A stretch of DNA of 64,000 nt, taken from contig CM039123.1 in the NCBI GenBank assembly GCA_022036555.1, forward strand, positions 15,164,326 through 15,228,325, read 5' to 3'. This stretch comes from Microstegium vimineum (taxonomy: Eukaryota > Streptophyta > Magnoliopsida > Poales > Poaceae). Position 1 is the first letter of the stretch. Every line of letters begins with the position of its first letter. A program made the position numbers and the translations under genes. Below the pieces are notes generated by a model. The model saw only the letters and a program-made list of their open reading frames with translations, was not told where the DNA came from and did no database searches. Below are positions 49,401 to 59,227 of the stretch, piece after piece.

Positions 49401-49619
49401 CATTGATCAAATTGGTGGGATCTGCGTTTCCCATTGGAACCAGACAGTGGAAATGTGATTGATCGAGGGGGATCACTATCTTGTTGCGCAGTTCCTAGGG
49501 TTCAAACAGTAAAAAGGGGAAGAAATAAAAAATTACGGAGCGACACAGAACGAAAAATCGTGGGGGGCAGATTGAGAAGGGAAAAGATTTACCGCGGGAG
49601 CGTCAAAGTGGATCGCCAT
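46459..49619 (-). CDS. Spliced antisense gene of the Tat element (plant mobile domain-like)
   Basis: Four minus-strand exons are in phase: 49619-49593 (MAIHFDAPA), 49494-47809, 47723-47204 and 47139-46459, each bordered by GT and AG (donors GTAAAT, GTAAGT, GTAAGT). Exon 2 encodes a plant-mobile-domain-like region (SHFHCLVPMG, LWKDAFHSWPKPTKGW, ATPTLADVHMLTGLDVF, GPWWFINMWLNAHMHKALQF). Exon 3 is Pro/Ala/Thr-rich with a PKKKRLR basic run. Exon 4 encodes a long coiled coil (about 190 residues, ending AISAIQSLL). In-frame stops (near 49266, 49170, 48498 and 47380) and a one-base shift near 47655 break this copy. Antisense extra ORFs are known in Tat elements; function is unknown. A roughly 950-residue nuclear protein is inferred for an intact parent. 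It is not an independent host gene, because it lies wholly inside the LTR pair. Confidence 0.75.
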
Positions 49620-50060
49620 TGGAGCAGAAGGAGTTCTTGCAGGAATTACGCCTTCCGAAGGGAGAAGAAGCTGCCGTTGATCGCCGGAATTCTTGAAGAC
49701 GCCGGAGGACTCTTGGGAGCGCCGGAGAAGGTTTGAAGACGGGGGTTAAAAATGAATGCAAACTCGGAGTGAAAGGCAGATTGAATGGTGGTAACTTCTA
49801 CAAGCCCAGTTAGGGGTATTTTGGAATTTTCTTTGCACGGGGTGAGAATATGGAAGGGTATGGTAGTGGATTTGCGCGCTGATCGAGGAGATATGATTGG
49901 ATTTGCAACTTTTTACGCTGCAGTCGTGGGGTTCTGTTGGTAACTTCCAATTTTCGCGCGCGGGAATCGAGGAATTAACGCAGGTGCCTTAGAGGAGATG
50001 ATTGCGGCATAGAGAATTTCGGTGCGTAAAATATTTTACTCTCCAAAATTGGCGGGCATG
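49620..50060. other. 5' flank of the antisense gene, before the 3' LTR
   Basis: This 441 bp has no ORF. It must hold the antisense gene's promoter, if separate from the LTR, and the sense-strand polypurine tract, which I could not pick out with confidence. AAAATTGGCGGGCA lies next to the LTR. Confidence 0.4.
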
Positions 50061-51185
50061 TGTTGACACCGTTTTTCAGCATGTGTCAAATGAGCTAAGA
50101 CTTGCATTGGTCGGTAGCCGTTTTCTATCGGCATCAGAAGGTCATCGGTTGAGATTACCGATGAGAATGAATGCTGCAAATGAGATAAGTTTGTTGCCGA
50201 TGGAAACTGGACGATTTTTGCCGATAAGTTGATTGGTAAAAGCAGGTTCAGGAGTGGAGAGTTACCGATTGAAGCATATTGCCGATGAGGGGACGTTGCC
50301 GATAGAGACATGAATGTTGCTGACAGGAAGAACATTGCCGATGAGAATTGAGGCTCATTATCGATGTGATGACAATGTTGCTGGTGGAAGGCAAGAAAGC
50401 GTTGCCAATGAGAGCCAAAGCCTGTTGCTGATAGGAGGAATATTGTCGATGAGGACGGAAAGCTGCCGATGAATGATGATGCCGATGGAAGCGGGATGAA
50501 GTAACTGGCGTCAGCAGAGAATTGCCGATGGCAATAGAGGAAAGTTGCGGATTGAAGAAAGTCTATCGATAGAAGGTTTCATCGTGAAAGAGATAGATAT
50601 GGAAGCTGGTGATTTCATACCAGTATTAATAGATTTATTTCGAGTCCGACTCTTGCACGAGTCGCTTGTTTCCTTTAGCGTGAGTCGTTTTATTTCCTTA
50701 AAAATAGGAGTTTTTGTTTAGGAAGGTATGAGTCGTATTCATGTACAACTCCCCATACGGGGGTATAAATATATGCCCAAGGGCCACGTGAGACACATAC
50801 AATCATATATCAAACAAATCTATTATTTTTATTTACTTTTCCAGCAATTCTACTTTTATCGCATTAGATCTAGCTTATCTACGAGTTCTTCAAGCTTCGA
50901 CGGGCTACATCTCCTCGATCTCCGTCAATTCTTGCAAGTTCCGCATTTGAGCAACCTGAGCTTTGACGTCCGGGCGCATCGCTGTCATCTCGTTCAGCTC
51001 TACTCTAGTTATCCTGATCAAGTTTGAGCCTTGACATCCGGGCGCATCGCCGTTGTCTCGTTCAGATCTTGTTCTAGTTATCGTCCTTGTCGATTAATTG
51101 GTCAAATCGACTGGCACGCCTTTGGATATCGAATTCGGGTATAATACCGAGGTGTTCGCAGATCCTGACGCTTTTTGTGTCAACA
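50061..51185 (+). repeat. 3' LTR of the Tat element
   Basis: 1125 bp, same ends and same array of GCCGAT words as the 5' LTR. Confidence 0.95.
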
Positions 51186-51190
51186 CATAT

Positions 51191-54100
51191 TGTCCATGAG
51201 TAGCTTCACGGTCTTCTCCTTCGTTCCCAACATGTCTGCAATCAATCGACTTAACCAAATTCCTTGGCATGCTGCTGCTGCTGCGACATCTCCGCCTCGC
51301 AAGAAGATAATGCGACAATCTTCTGCTTTTGCGAACTCCATGTGACCAAGCTACTGCCGAGAAAGTATCCCACACCCGAAGTGCTTTTCCTGTCCTCGAC
51401 GTCTCCTGCAAAATCACTGTCGCTGTACCCAACCAAAATTGGTTTTAGTTCAGCTCCTCTGTCGTATCTGCAGCCATACCCCTTTGTACCCTCTAGGTAT
51501 CTTAGGATATGCTTCACAGCAGCCCAATGCTGCTTTCCAGGCGCCTCCATGTACCTACTCACAACACCAACTGCATATGCCAAATCTGGTCTGGTATTGA
51601 CTAAGTACCTGAGACTCCCAATAATGCTTCTGTACTCGGTTGGATTTATAGGGTCCCCTTCTTTCAGCTTGCTGAGCTTGAGTCGACACTCCATCGGTGT
51701 CTCACACTTGTTACAATTTCTCATGCCTGCAAGATCAAGTATTTTTGCAGCATAGGAACTCTGACAAAGTGTGATCCCATCGGTCCCTTGCTTTACCTCA
51801 ATCCCTAGATAATAGCTCAAGAGACCCAAATCGCTCATATTGAACTTCTTTTTCATCTCAGACTTGAAAATATCGATGTCCCTGACACTTGGTCCTGAGA
51901 TGATCAAGTCATCCACATATACTCCTACAAGCAGAAAAGAGTTCTTGTTGTTTCTCCGGTACAATGCATGATCTAGCTTGCTTTTAACAAAGCCAAGTGC
52001 AATGAGCTCCTTGTCAAGTTTTGCATTCCACGCCCTTGGTGCCTGCTTCAGCCCGTAAAGTGCCTTTCTTAACTTGAGTACTTTGTCACCAGTGCCTACC
52101 ACGAAACCTGGAGGTTGTTGCACATACACAGTTTTTGAGAGATCGCCATTCAGAAAAGCCGATTTCACGTCCATATGATGGACCTCCCATCCACCTTGAG
52201 CTGCAAGTGCCAACAAAACTCTTACAGTTTCTATCCTCGCTACCGGAGCAAAAACCTCATCAAAATCCACTCCATGGCGTTGAGCATAGCCCTTGCTACT
52301 AGGCGTGCTTTATACTTGACAACATTACCATCCGGATCTTTTTTTACTTTAAAGACCCACTTCAGGCCAATGGCCTTTTGCTTTGGTGGCAGTACACTGA
52401 CATCCCACATATTGTTTTCTTCTATTGCTTGCATCTCTGATTGCATTGCTTGTCTCCAGCATTGCTCGGTCAAGGCTTCCTCCACAGTCCTTGGTTCTTC
52501 AGCAGCAACAAGACAGAGACCGCTGTACTCAAACTCCTGCAGCTCTTCAGTAGTATCAAGCAAATCAGAGATAGTTCGATACCTTAAAGGTGCGCCTTCA
52601 GAGTCCACAGATCCACCCGTAGGTGGAGTAGCCCATTGGTTCATTTGTGCCCCTTGAATTGAATCTGGAGTATGTGGAGGCGAATTCAAAACACCCCCCA
52701 CAGATGGAATTAATGCGGCATGTGAACCGGGATCATTATTAGCTTCAGAAACTGCATCAAGATTTTCAGAAACCCCCGCCGGCCCTATTGTCGGATGGTA
52801 AACAGTATCGTCATCAGGATACTGAACCGTGAATGGCGCCGTGTCCTCTCCGTTCACTCTGCCTTCCTTCCCCTCCCAATTCCATGGTGTCTTCTCATCA
52901 AACACCACGTCTCGAGTCACAAACAACTTGTCGTTGATGGGATCATAAATTCGATATCCCTTTGTCCCCAGCTCATAGCCGAGAAATACTCCCGGGACTG
53001 ATCTGTGTGTCAGCTTGTTCATACCGGGTCCAACGCGTCTCGCATACGCAGTGCATCCGAATGTTCGAAGATGCTTGACTCCGGGCTTCCTTCCATGCCA
53101 CACTTCAAACGGAGTCTTTCCATCCAGGCTTTTCGTAGGAGATCTGTTCAAGAGATATACAACCGTCCTGACTGCTTCACCCCAATACCGAGATGGAACC
53201 TTCATGCTTTTCAGGAGACAGCGTGCCATCTCGACTACAGTTTGATTTCTCCGTTCCACGACACCATTCTGTTGTGGTGTGTATGGAGTGGTGGTGCTGT
53301 GCCTGATGCCGTGTTCATTGCAGAAAATCATGAACGCACCTGAGTTGAATTCTCCACCGCGATCAGTCCTGAATGCCTTGAGACGACGACCCGACTCCAA
53401 TTCAGCCGCCACCTTGAACTTCTTGAAGCTTGCCAGCGCCTCATCTTTGGTGGTGAGAAGCTCAAGCCACATAAAATGGCTGTAGTCATCGACGATCAGC
53501 AGGAAGTATACTTTTCCTCCTGGTGTGGGCGGGGTTATTTGCCCACACAAGTCGCTGTGAACCAACTCGAGTCCAGTAGAGGCACGATATGCTGAAGCTC
53601 GAGGAAAAGGTGCACGGTGTTGTTTGCCCAATGCGCAACCGTCACACACTTGTTCAATCTGCTTGATCAGCGGCAGTCCTTCCACCATATCTTTGGCACC
53701 GAGCTCTCGCAGCGCTCTGAAGTTTAGATGGCCATAGCGTGCATGCCATCGCCACGCCTCCTCTTCGATCTTGGTCAGTAGACATATGGGCGATGTCAAA
53801 TTGATTTTCATGACATACAAGCGATTTCTGCGTTCTGCCCGAATCAGCACACCACGAGCAGTGCCTCGTTGTTCTCTCTCGAACACCTCCAGAACACCGT
53901 TGTCAATCTCAACTCGACACCCTGCCTCCTCTAACTGAACAAGGCTCACGATGTTACACCGTAATGAAGGAATAAAATAGACCCCAGTGAGCACCCGATG
54001 CTCCTTGTTCTTGCCGGCCATGGTGACTGTGCCGACTCCTTGGATCTCCACAGTGGAGCCATCTTCAAATCTTACTGCTCCACGAACCGTCTCGTCCAGA

Positions 54101-54420
54101 TCAGACAACAAAGCTCTGGAGCCTGTCATGTGATTTGTAGCTCCCGTGTCAAGTACCCAAGCCCCCTCATCATATTTGGCTGGGAACACACGTTCCTGGT
54201 TTAGGAACAGACCTCCACCATTAAGGCTTGGTGCACGTACCACATTGCACACTTGTGCAACCAAAAGTGCTGGCCCCTTGTCAGTGTCGCTACAGACGTG
54301 GTGAGAAGCATCCTCCTGATCTTCTTTCCCAGATTTCTTAGTCAAACACTCTTTGGCCCAGTGTCCAAAAACACCGCACTTCTTGCATCTTCCTTTGCGC
54401 CGGGTGTCCCCGACGAAGGA
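51191..54420 (-). pseudogene. Ty1/copia gag end, protease, integrase, RT, RNase H
   Basis: Minus strand, in order: gag zinc knuckle C-x2-C-x4-H-x4-C (CKKCGVFGHWAKEC, near 54375), protease (WVLDTGATNHMTGS), GAG-pre-integrase (WHARYGHLNFRAL, VCDGCALGKQH), integrase core with VDDYSHFMWLEL, FRTDRGGEFNSGAF and TPQQNGVVERRNQ, reverse transcriptase (WVFKVKKDPDGNVVKYKARL, MDVKSAFLNGDLS, YVDD at 51908-51919) and RNase H (GYSDSDFAGDVEDRKSTSG). The 701-codon frame 54345-52240 is uninterrupted. One-base deletions near 52293 and 51290 shift the frame in RT and RNase H. The Tat element cuts RNase H at 51190. Apart from these few lesions the domains are well kept, which indicates a fairly recent copy. Confidence 0.9.
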
Positions 54421-54729
54421 TGACAGCCGGGATCACGCTTGTCACGGTCATTCTTGCCGCCGCCACCACGTGCTCCTCCCTTGTCTTTCTTCACATAGTG
54501 ACCACCGCTTCTACCACCTGACGAAGACGATTTCCCGATTTCCCGATGCCTGATTCCATGCTCGCTCCATCACATCCTTGTCCTTGCCGCTCGTCAACAT
54601 GGCGACGGTCCTATCATTCGCACCTCCTTCTTCTTCGTGAACGGCGGACTTAACCACCTGGCTACCTCCTCAGCTGTTCACCGCCACTAGACGCCTCCTC
54701 CACCGGCAACCTATAGCTCCGAGGAAACA
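54421..54729 (-). other. Degraded gag-side end of the Ty1/copia element
   Basis: Short minus-strand matches to gag-like sequence (MERAWNQASG near 54570) fade out towards 54700. Most of gag and the primer-binding site are missing. Confidence 0.4.
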
Positions 54730-55033
54730 GAGCTAGGATGCCCCTGTGTCCGGAGAACTACTCAGTCTTGTGGATCCCATATCGGTAATTGCCCATGGTC
54801 GGAAAACCTAGAAAATCTCAGGGGTCACATGTGACGGGGGAGCCCACATCGGTAATTGATGATGGAGGAGCACAACATATAAGGCAGGGGCAGCTCTCAC
54901 CTATTAGGCTAGTCTTTTGGGTTGAGATAGGCTCAAGGCCTAGATATGTTGTGGGCTCCGGTTGACCTGGGCCCGTGGGGCGCTGGCTCGTGGGTATAGC
55001 GAGCTGGGCCGAATTCCGCTGCGCACCCTAACA
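54730..55033 (+). repeat. LTR-like segment unrelated to the left LTR
   Basis: It ends GCGCACCCTAACA next to the GGGCC duplication. It has a TATA-like ACATATAAGG near 54875 and an internal repeat (ATATCGGTAATTG near 54780, ACATCGGTAATTG near 54848). It looks like a plus-strand LTR of a different family. The left boundary (GCTAGGATGCCCC) is uncertain. Confidence 0.45.
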
Positions 55034-55094
55034 GGGCCAATGCCTAGGTTCGCCTCTTTTCTCCTTGTATGTCGTCAGTGGTAGCTGCATCTAT

Positions 55095-55328
55095 GGCCTA
55101 ATTTGGTAGGCTCCTATCGACTCTTGTTTCTTTGGCGAATTCAGAATTTATACATTGTTCATATAAGTTATTTTTATCTCTCCTCTTCTCTTCTATCATA
55201 GAGCCACTGAGAGTTGGCTTCTTCTGCCCCTATTGGCTCGGTGAGATGAGAGAAGAGATATAAAAACAGCTCATGTGAACGATGTAAGAATAGATCTGAA
55301 GCTGGTAGGAGTTCACTGAACCTCGGCC
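55095..55328. mobile_element. MITE-like inverted-repeat element, copy 2
   Basis: This is the same family as 37367-37615: GGCCTAATTTGGTAGGCTCC on the left, GAAGCTGGTAGGAGTTCACT near the right end. It is preceded by the same CTTTTCTCCTTGTATGTCGT sequence and followed by CCAATGCCTAGGTTCGCCTC, which also follows the Ty1/copia insertion at 55037. Confidence 0.65.
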
Positions 55329-55345
55329 AATGCCTAGGTTCGCCT

Positions 55346-55858
55346 CTATGAGGCTCCCTCACGTACTGGTGTAGTACGGGGGACGACGGGTCTTGGCCCA
55401 TTTGATGGTTAATCCTGTCGTGGTACCTGTTCACGTCTTCACGAACGCACATAGGAAGAACTAAGAAGGCGCCTTTTTAATAAGCAATCCTTGTTCATGC
55501 ATGCTCATTCCACCGCACTTAACATTTAACAGAGATAGCTCGAGAAGAACAAGGCACAACCAATGATCAATGCCCCCCTATTTAACTGTCTACTTTTGCA
55601 TCAGGTGCTGGATTCTCCCTAATAAGGCATCGCGGCAATTGCCTTCAGATGAACACGAGTACTACTGCTATACGATAGTACGAGCATACCACGGCAGCAA
55701 AATCGAGAAAGATGCACGCAACGCAAAATGCACAACTACTATCAATCAGTTGGGAGAGTAAAGGTAAATCATGGTAAGTAGATCGCCGCCCTGCCTGCCC
55801 GTGCAGCGGTGCAGGCCGGCCGCCATCCGCCCGCCTCGCTTCTGCAACTCGGCTAGAA
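55346..55858. other. 3' flank of the minus-strand WRC gene
   Basis: Presumed 3' UTR and intergenic DNA. The open frames here are short and unrecognised. Confidence 0.4.
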
Positions 55859-56670
55859 CTAGAAGCCGCCGAAGAATCCGGCGTTGCTCTGCGTCTCGCC
55901 ATGGTCCTCTGCGAACTCGTTGGGGATGGTGGTGGTGGGCTCCAGGACGCCGTTGCCGTGACTCTTGGGGTTGCTGGCTCTGGGCTTCCGCTTGCGTGTG
56001 GACCACGCGATGTGGCGGTCGCAGAACAGGTACCCCGGCACGGCCGCCTTCTTGCAGCGCCACCGCTTGCCGTCGTTCCGGCTGCACCTAGCGGCGGCAT
56101 CGTGCTGCTCCGGCTTGGGCACGTCGTCGTCCGTTGCGCTGCTGCGCGGGGCAGGGGACAGACAGAAAGAAGGAACGAAAGCGATTTCTCAGCTACCCCA
56201 CCCGAGATCTCCCTAGGGACACCTGAACAGAGGATCTTGGCACACACCTGTTCCTGTTCCTGTTCCTGTTCCCAAAGGCAACCGCGGCGGCGGCGCGGAC
56301 CCGGTCGTCGTCTTCTCCGGCGCCGAGGATCGCCCGCTTCTCCTCTTCCTCCTCCTTGTCCTCGTCCTCCTCCTCCCGTGGTTTCTCCTGCACCAAGAAC
56401 GGCAGGCAAGCGGTGAGCAGAACGGGAGGAAAGAAAGATCACCGCCTGCGGGCTGCGGCACCTCGCCTCCCCTCCCAGCACGGATGGCGAACCCAAGAAC
56501 CGATCGGGAGCCGGCACGCGAACGCCCACGACAGATACGCACAGGCAAGCAATAAGCGCCGGCATCTATCTCACCATGGGTTGCTGCAGCGGCAAGGGAG
56601 GAGGAGACGGAGACGGCGGCGGCGGTCCCGGCGAGGCGGCCCTAGCAGGGGTGCGCTTCCGGATCCTCAT
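55859..56670 (-). CDS. WRC-domain protein gene, three exons, intact
   Basis: Exons are 56670-56575 (32 codons), 56387-56248 and 56141-55859, with GT-AG borders and matching phases; the total is 519 nt for a 172-residue protein. The start MRIRKRTPAR matches the start of the WRC gene at 31142. Exon 2 encodes an acidic Glu/Asp run and a short Asn-Arg repeat from a GGAACA microsatellite. Exon 3 encodes the WRC domain at about residues 90-125: CSRNDGKRWRCKKAAVPGYL then FCDRH, that is C-x9-C-x10-C-x2-H with the canonical WRC, and a basic TRKRKPR stretch. It then ends SNAGFFGGF. It lacks the QLQ domain of growth-regulating factors, so it is a stand-alone WRC protein, probably nuclear. No binding target can be stated. 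The alternative acceptor three bases downstream (CAGCAG) is possible. Confidence 0.8.
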
Positions 56671-58681
56671 GGTCCCGCGGCCTCGCACCGGCCCGGCCTG
56701 CTCCGGAGATCGCGTTGGGTTGCCTTGCCTTGCCCCGCTGGCCGGTGGCCGCTCCCTTCTCTCTGTCTCTCTCCTCCCAAGTCCCCCACGCGTCTCACTG
56801 GTCTTGGCCGCTTGATCTGCAGTGGTACTAGTAGTCGTCGTGGTAGCGGTCCAGTCGTTCAGTCCACCACTACTTTCCCAGGCCTCGCCTCGCGAGGCTG
56901 CTGCCGTCCGTTCTTTTTTCTCCGTTCAGTTCAGACAGACAGACACGGTAAATTTCCATTTTCCGCCCCAACCTGCCATTGTAGTACAGTTGTATCCCAC
57001 AGCCACAGCCCACAGGGGTGAGTGTGAGTTGGGCTCGGGCGCTCGGCGCTCATTACCAGCAGGCAGCTCGGTCAGCCGGGCCCCATCGCGGTCGCCACTT
57101 TCTTTCTGGCGGTTGCGGGATCCGCCCGTGCCGTGCCGTGCGCGTGCACACTGCCACTGCCACTGCCAGCGAGAGCGAGGGGATGGGACGGCACGGGGAA
57201 TGTTCCGTCTCCTTCCGCTGCGGGGCTGCGGCGCCAGAGATGACAGAGAAGACCATCTGGGACTGGGAGGTGAGCGCCGAGCCCAGCGGGTGCTGGGACC
57301 GTGACTGACGTTCATTGTTTGGTGACGAGTTGGTGGTCGACGCCGTGGACGGTGGTGGACCGCGGTGGTCCGGTGGAGGCGCCTGAGTGCTGCAGGTGGA
57401 CTCGCCCGCGCGCCGCGTCAGTTGATATGCTGCTGCTGCTGCTGCGGGGCGTATGCGTGTTCGTTCCAGACGGAGGCCGAGTAGAGTAGTCGGACGAGGG
57501 CGCACGTGATTCTTGTTGCCGACTGCCGATTCAGGCGGCTCGCCTCGGCGGCTTCCTTTTTTCTAAGCGCTTTTCCGGCTGCGGATTTGAGCCGATCTGC
57601 CTGATTGGCCAGGGAAACGCCGCGTCGTCGAAAGTAAAACGTCGATCGGGGTCTGCCTGTGGTCTACTCCGGAGTACTCTGCGTACGTACAGTACAGTTC
57701 GAGAGGTCGGGGACTCGGGGTTACACGCAACTCATCTAGAGACACAACATGTAAACACTACAGTACGACCTTTTGGAGCGAGAAATGCACTTTCCACTCA
57801 TTTTACAGGTGCTGTCGTAGCCCGTGCGTACGATCCGAACCAATGACGCTCGCAACCGCGCATGGTCTACCAGCCACCGTCAGAATCCCAGCGTGCGCGT
57901 GCGCGTGCGCGTCGGACAGGCGGCCACTGCCCACGGGCTACGCGCGGAGTGCTCAGACCCCGGCGTCCAGGCGCACGGCGCCGACCAGTGCGGCTCCCTC
58001 GAGGACGCGCTGGACGGCCTCGCTGGCGCAGGCTGCGCGCAGCCGCCGGAGGGCCCGCCTGTACAGCGCCGTCCCCAGGAATCTGCGCCGGGGCCGCCCG
58101 ACGCTCCCCCCGAGCCAGGCCACCGCCATCTTCCTCCTCCTCCTGCTCCTGCTCTTCCCGCTCCCCTGCAACGCGACAGTCCGCGGCACACGGCGCGCAA
58201 CGTTGCCGGCTATTTGCTGCAGGTCACCCACGCTCCTCATCTCCGACCTCGCTCTGCACTTCCAAGAGGCAAGAGCCGCAGCTCACGGCTCGCAGGATAG
58301 AGGTATTTAAGGGTGATTTGCTTTTGTTTTCTTCCGTTCAATTAGTTTACGAGATAATGCTGACTAATGAAATATGGATCAACGTCGAGGTGGTTGTGAT
58401 TAGTGAGGTCACAGCTGTGCTCTCTACCGCGCATCGAGCAGCATGAATCATATAAACACTGATGTAAGGCAAGTTCCATTTGATATTCTGATTATCCACA
58501 TTCCGCTGGTTACTCCCTTCTAGCAAACTGCTCCGGTACTCCCACAGTTCCACTTCTACAAGAAACTCGTTAGTCCGCGACGATTTCTAGACAACCAGTG
58601 AGAGCGAGCTGTAATCCATGATGATATTCATTTTTTCGTCAAGGATGAATATTCCTAGCCTGCTAACTGATGATGATTTTA
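56671..58681. other. GC-rich 5' flank of the WRC gene, no clear gene
   Basis: The first ~150 bp are the presumed promoter and 5' UTR of the WRC gene. GC-rich open frames occur on both strands up to about 58310. A 95-codon minus-strand frame at 57953-58240 contains a basic RRRRK and RRFLGTALYRRALRRLRAAC-type helix and could be a small gene, but I do not recognise it. 58311-58681 is AT-rich with nothing seen. Confidence 0.35.
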
Positions 58682-59227
58682 GGGAGAATTAGGAATCAGG
58701 CCTTCAAAACAAAACAGTTTAGAAATCAGACCCTTTTTGTTTCGAATTTGGGAATCTGGTCTCAAAACAAAAAAATCCTTAGGAATTAGGCCTTCTGTTA
58801 GTTTAGAGGTGTAACGGTGTTAACTTTGGGGGTACAATGACCATTTTACCCCGATAAAAAAAATAAAAAAACAGAGTTTCACTTATTTATTGTATATATA
58901 TATTGAGTATATAATCACATTAATCCACATATCTCAGCATCAGCAACATAAGCACACATATACTGAGTATATAATCACATTCAACCACATCTCGCATCAG
59001 CAACATAATCACACACATATATATAAAAATTATCACAAATCACCACTATTCACAAATGCACAGTTCACAAATAATCAGTAATGCATATAGTCCACAAATC
59101 CACCATAGTTTCGATTCTCACATAAATAAGGTCACACAATATGATTACAAACCATCTTAGTTAAGTTATCACATAAATAAGGTCACATGAAAGTGCTACA
59201 TTGGTCTAACATACATAGAGTGAATAC

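Larger units (their letters stand above)
38237..51185 (+). mobile_element. Tat-lineage Ty3/gypsy retrotransposon with antisense gene
   Basis: This 12,949 bp element is flanked by perfect 5 bp duplications CATAT (38232-38236 and 51186-51190). Both LTRs are exactly 1125 bp, TGTTGACACC to GTGTCAACA. The sense strand has gag, protease, RT, RNase H, a second archaeal-like RNase H, and integrase, in the Ty3/gypsy order. The second RNase H is the hallmark of the Tat lineage. Between pol and the 3' LTR an antisense spliced gene occupies 46459-49619. Sense and antisense genes both carry stops and frameshifts, so the copy is probably inactive although its LTRs differ by only a few percent. Confidence 0.95.
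37616..55033 (-). mobile_element. Ty1/copia retrotransposon, split by a Tat element
   Basis: Perfect GGGCC pentamers flank the insertion (37611-37615 and 55034-55038), and the ends are TGTTAG and CTAACA. The paralogous MITE copy shows the equivalent uninterrupted site. The minus-strand coding region runs from a gag zinc knuckle near 54390 to the pol stop at 38010. It is interrupted in RNase H by the Tat element at 38237-51185. The right-hand ~300-400 bp do not match the left LTR, so that end is rearranged. The lineage within Ty1/copia was not assigned. Confidence 0.7.

Noticed and set aside
55901..56416. A 171-codon + strand ORF opposite the WRC gene
   Set aside because: It overlaps all of the spliced minus-strand WRC exons and introns, whose domain is recognisable. 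The plus frame is a GC-driven shadow.
56820..57304. GC-rich + strand ORFs upstream of the WRC gene as a divergent gene
   Set aside because: No motif, no consistent exon structure, and both strands are equally open.
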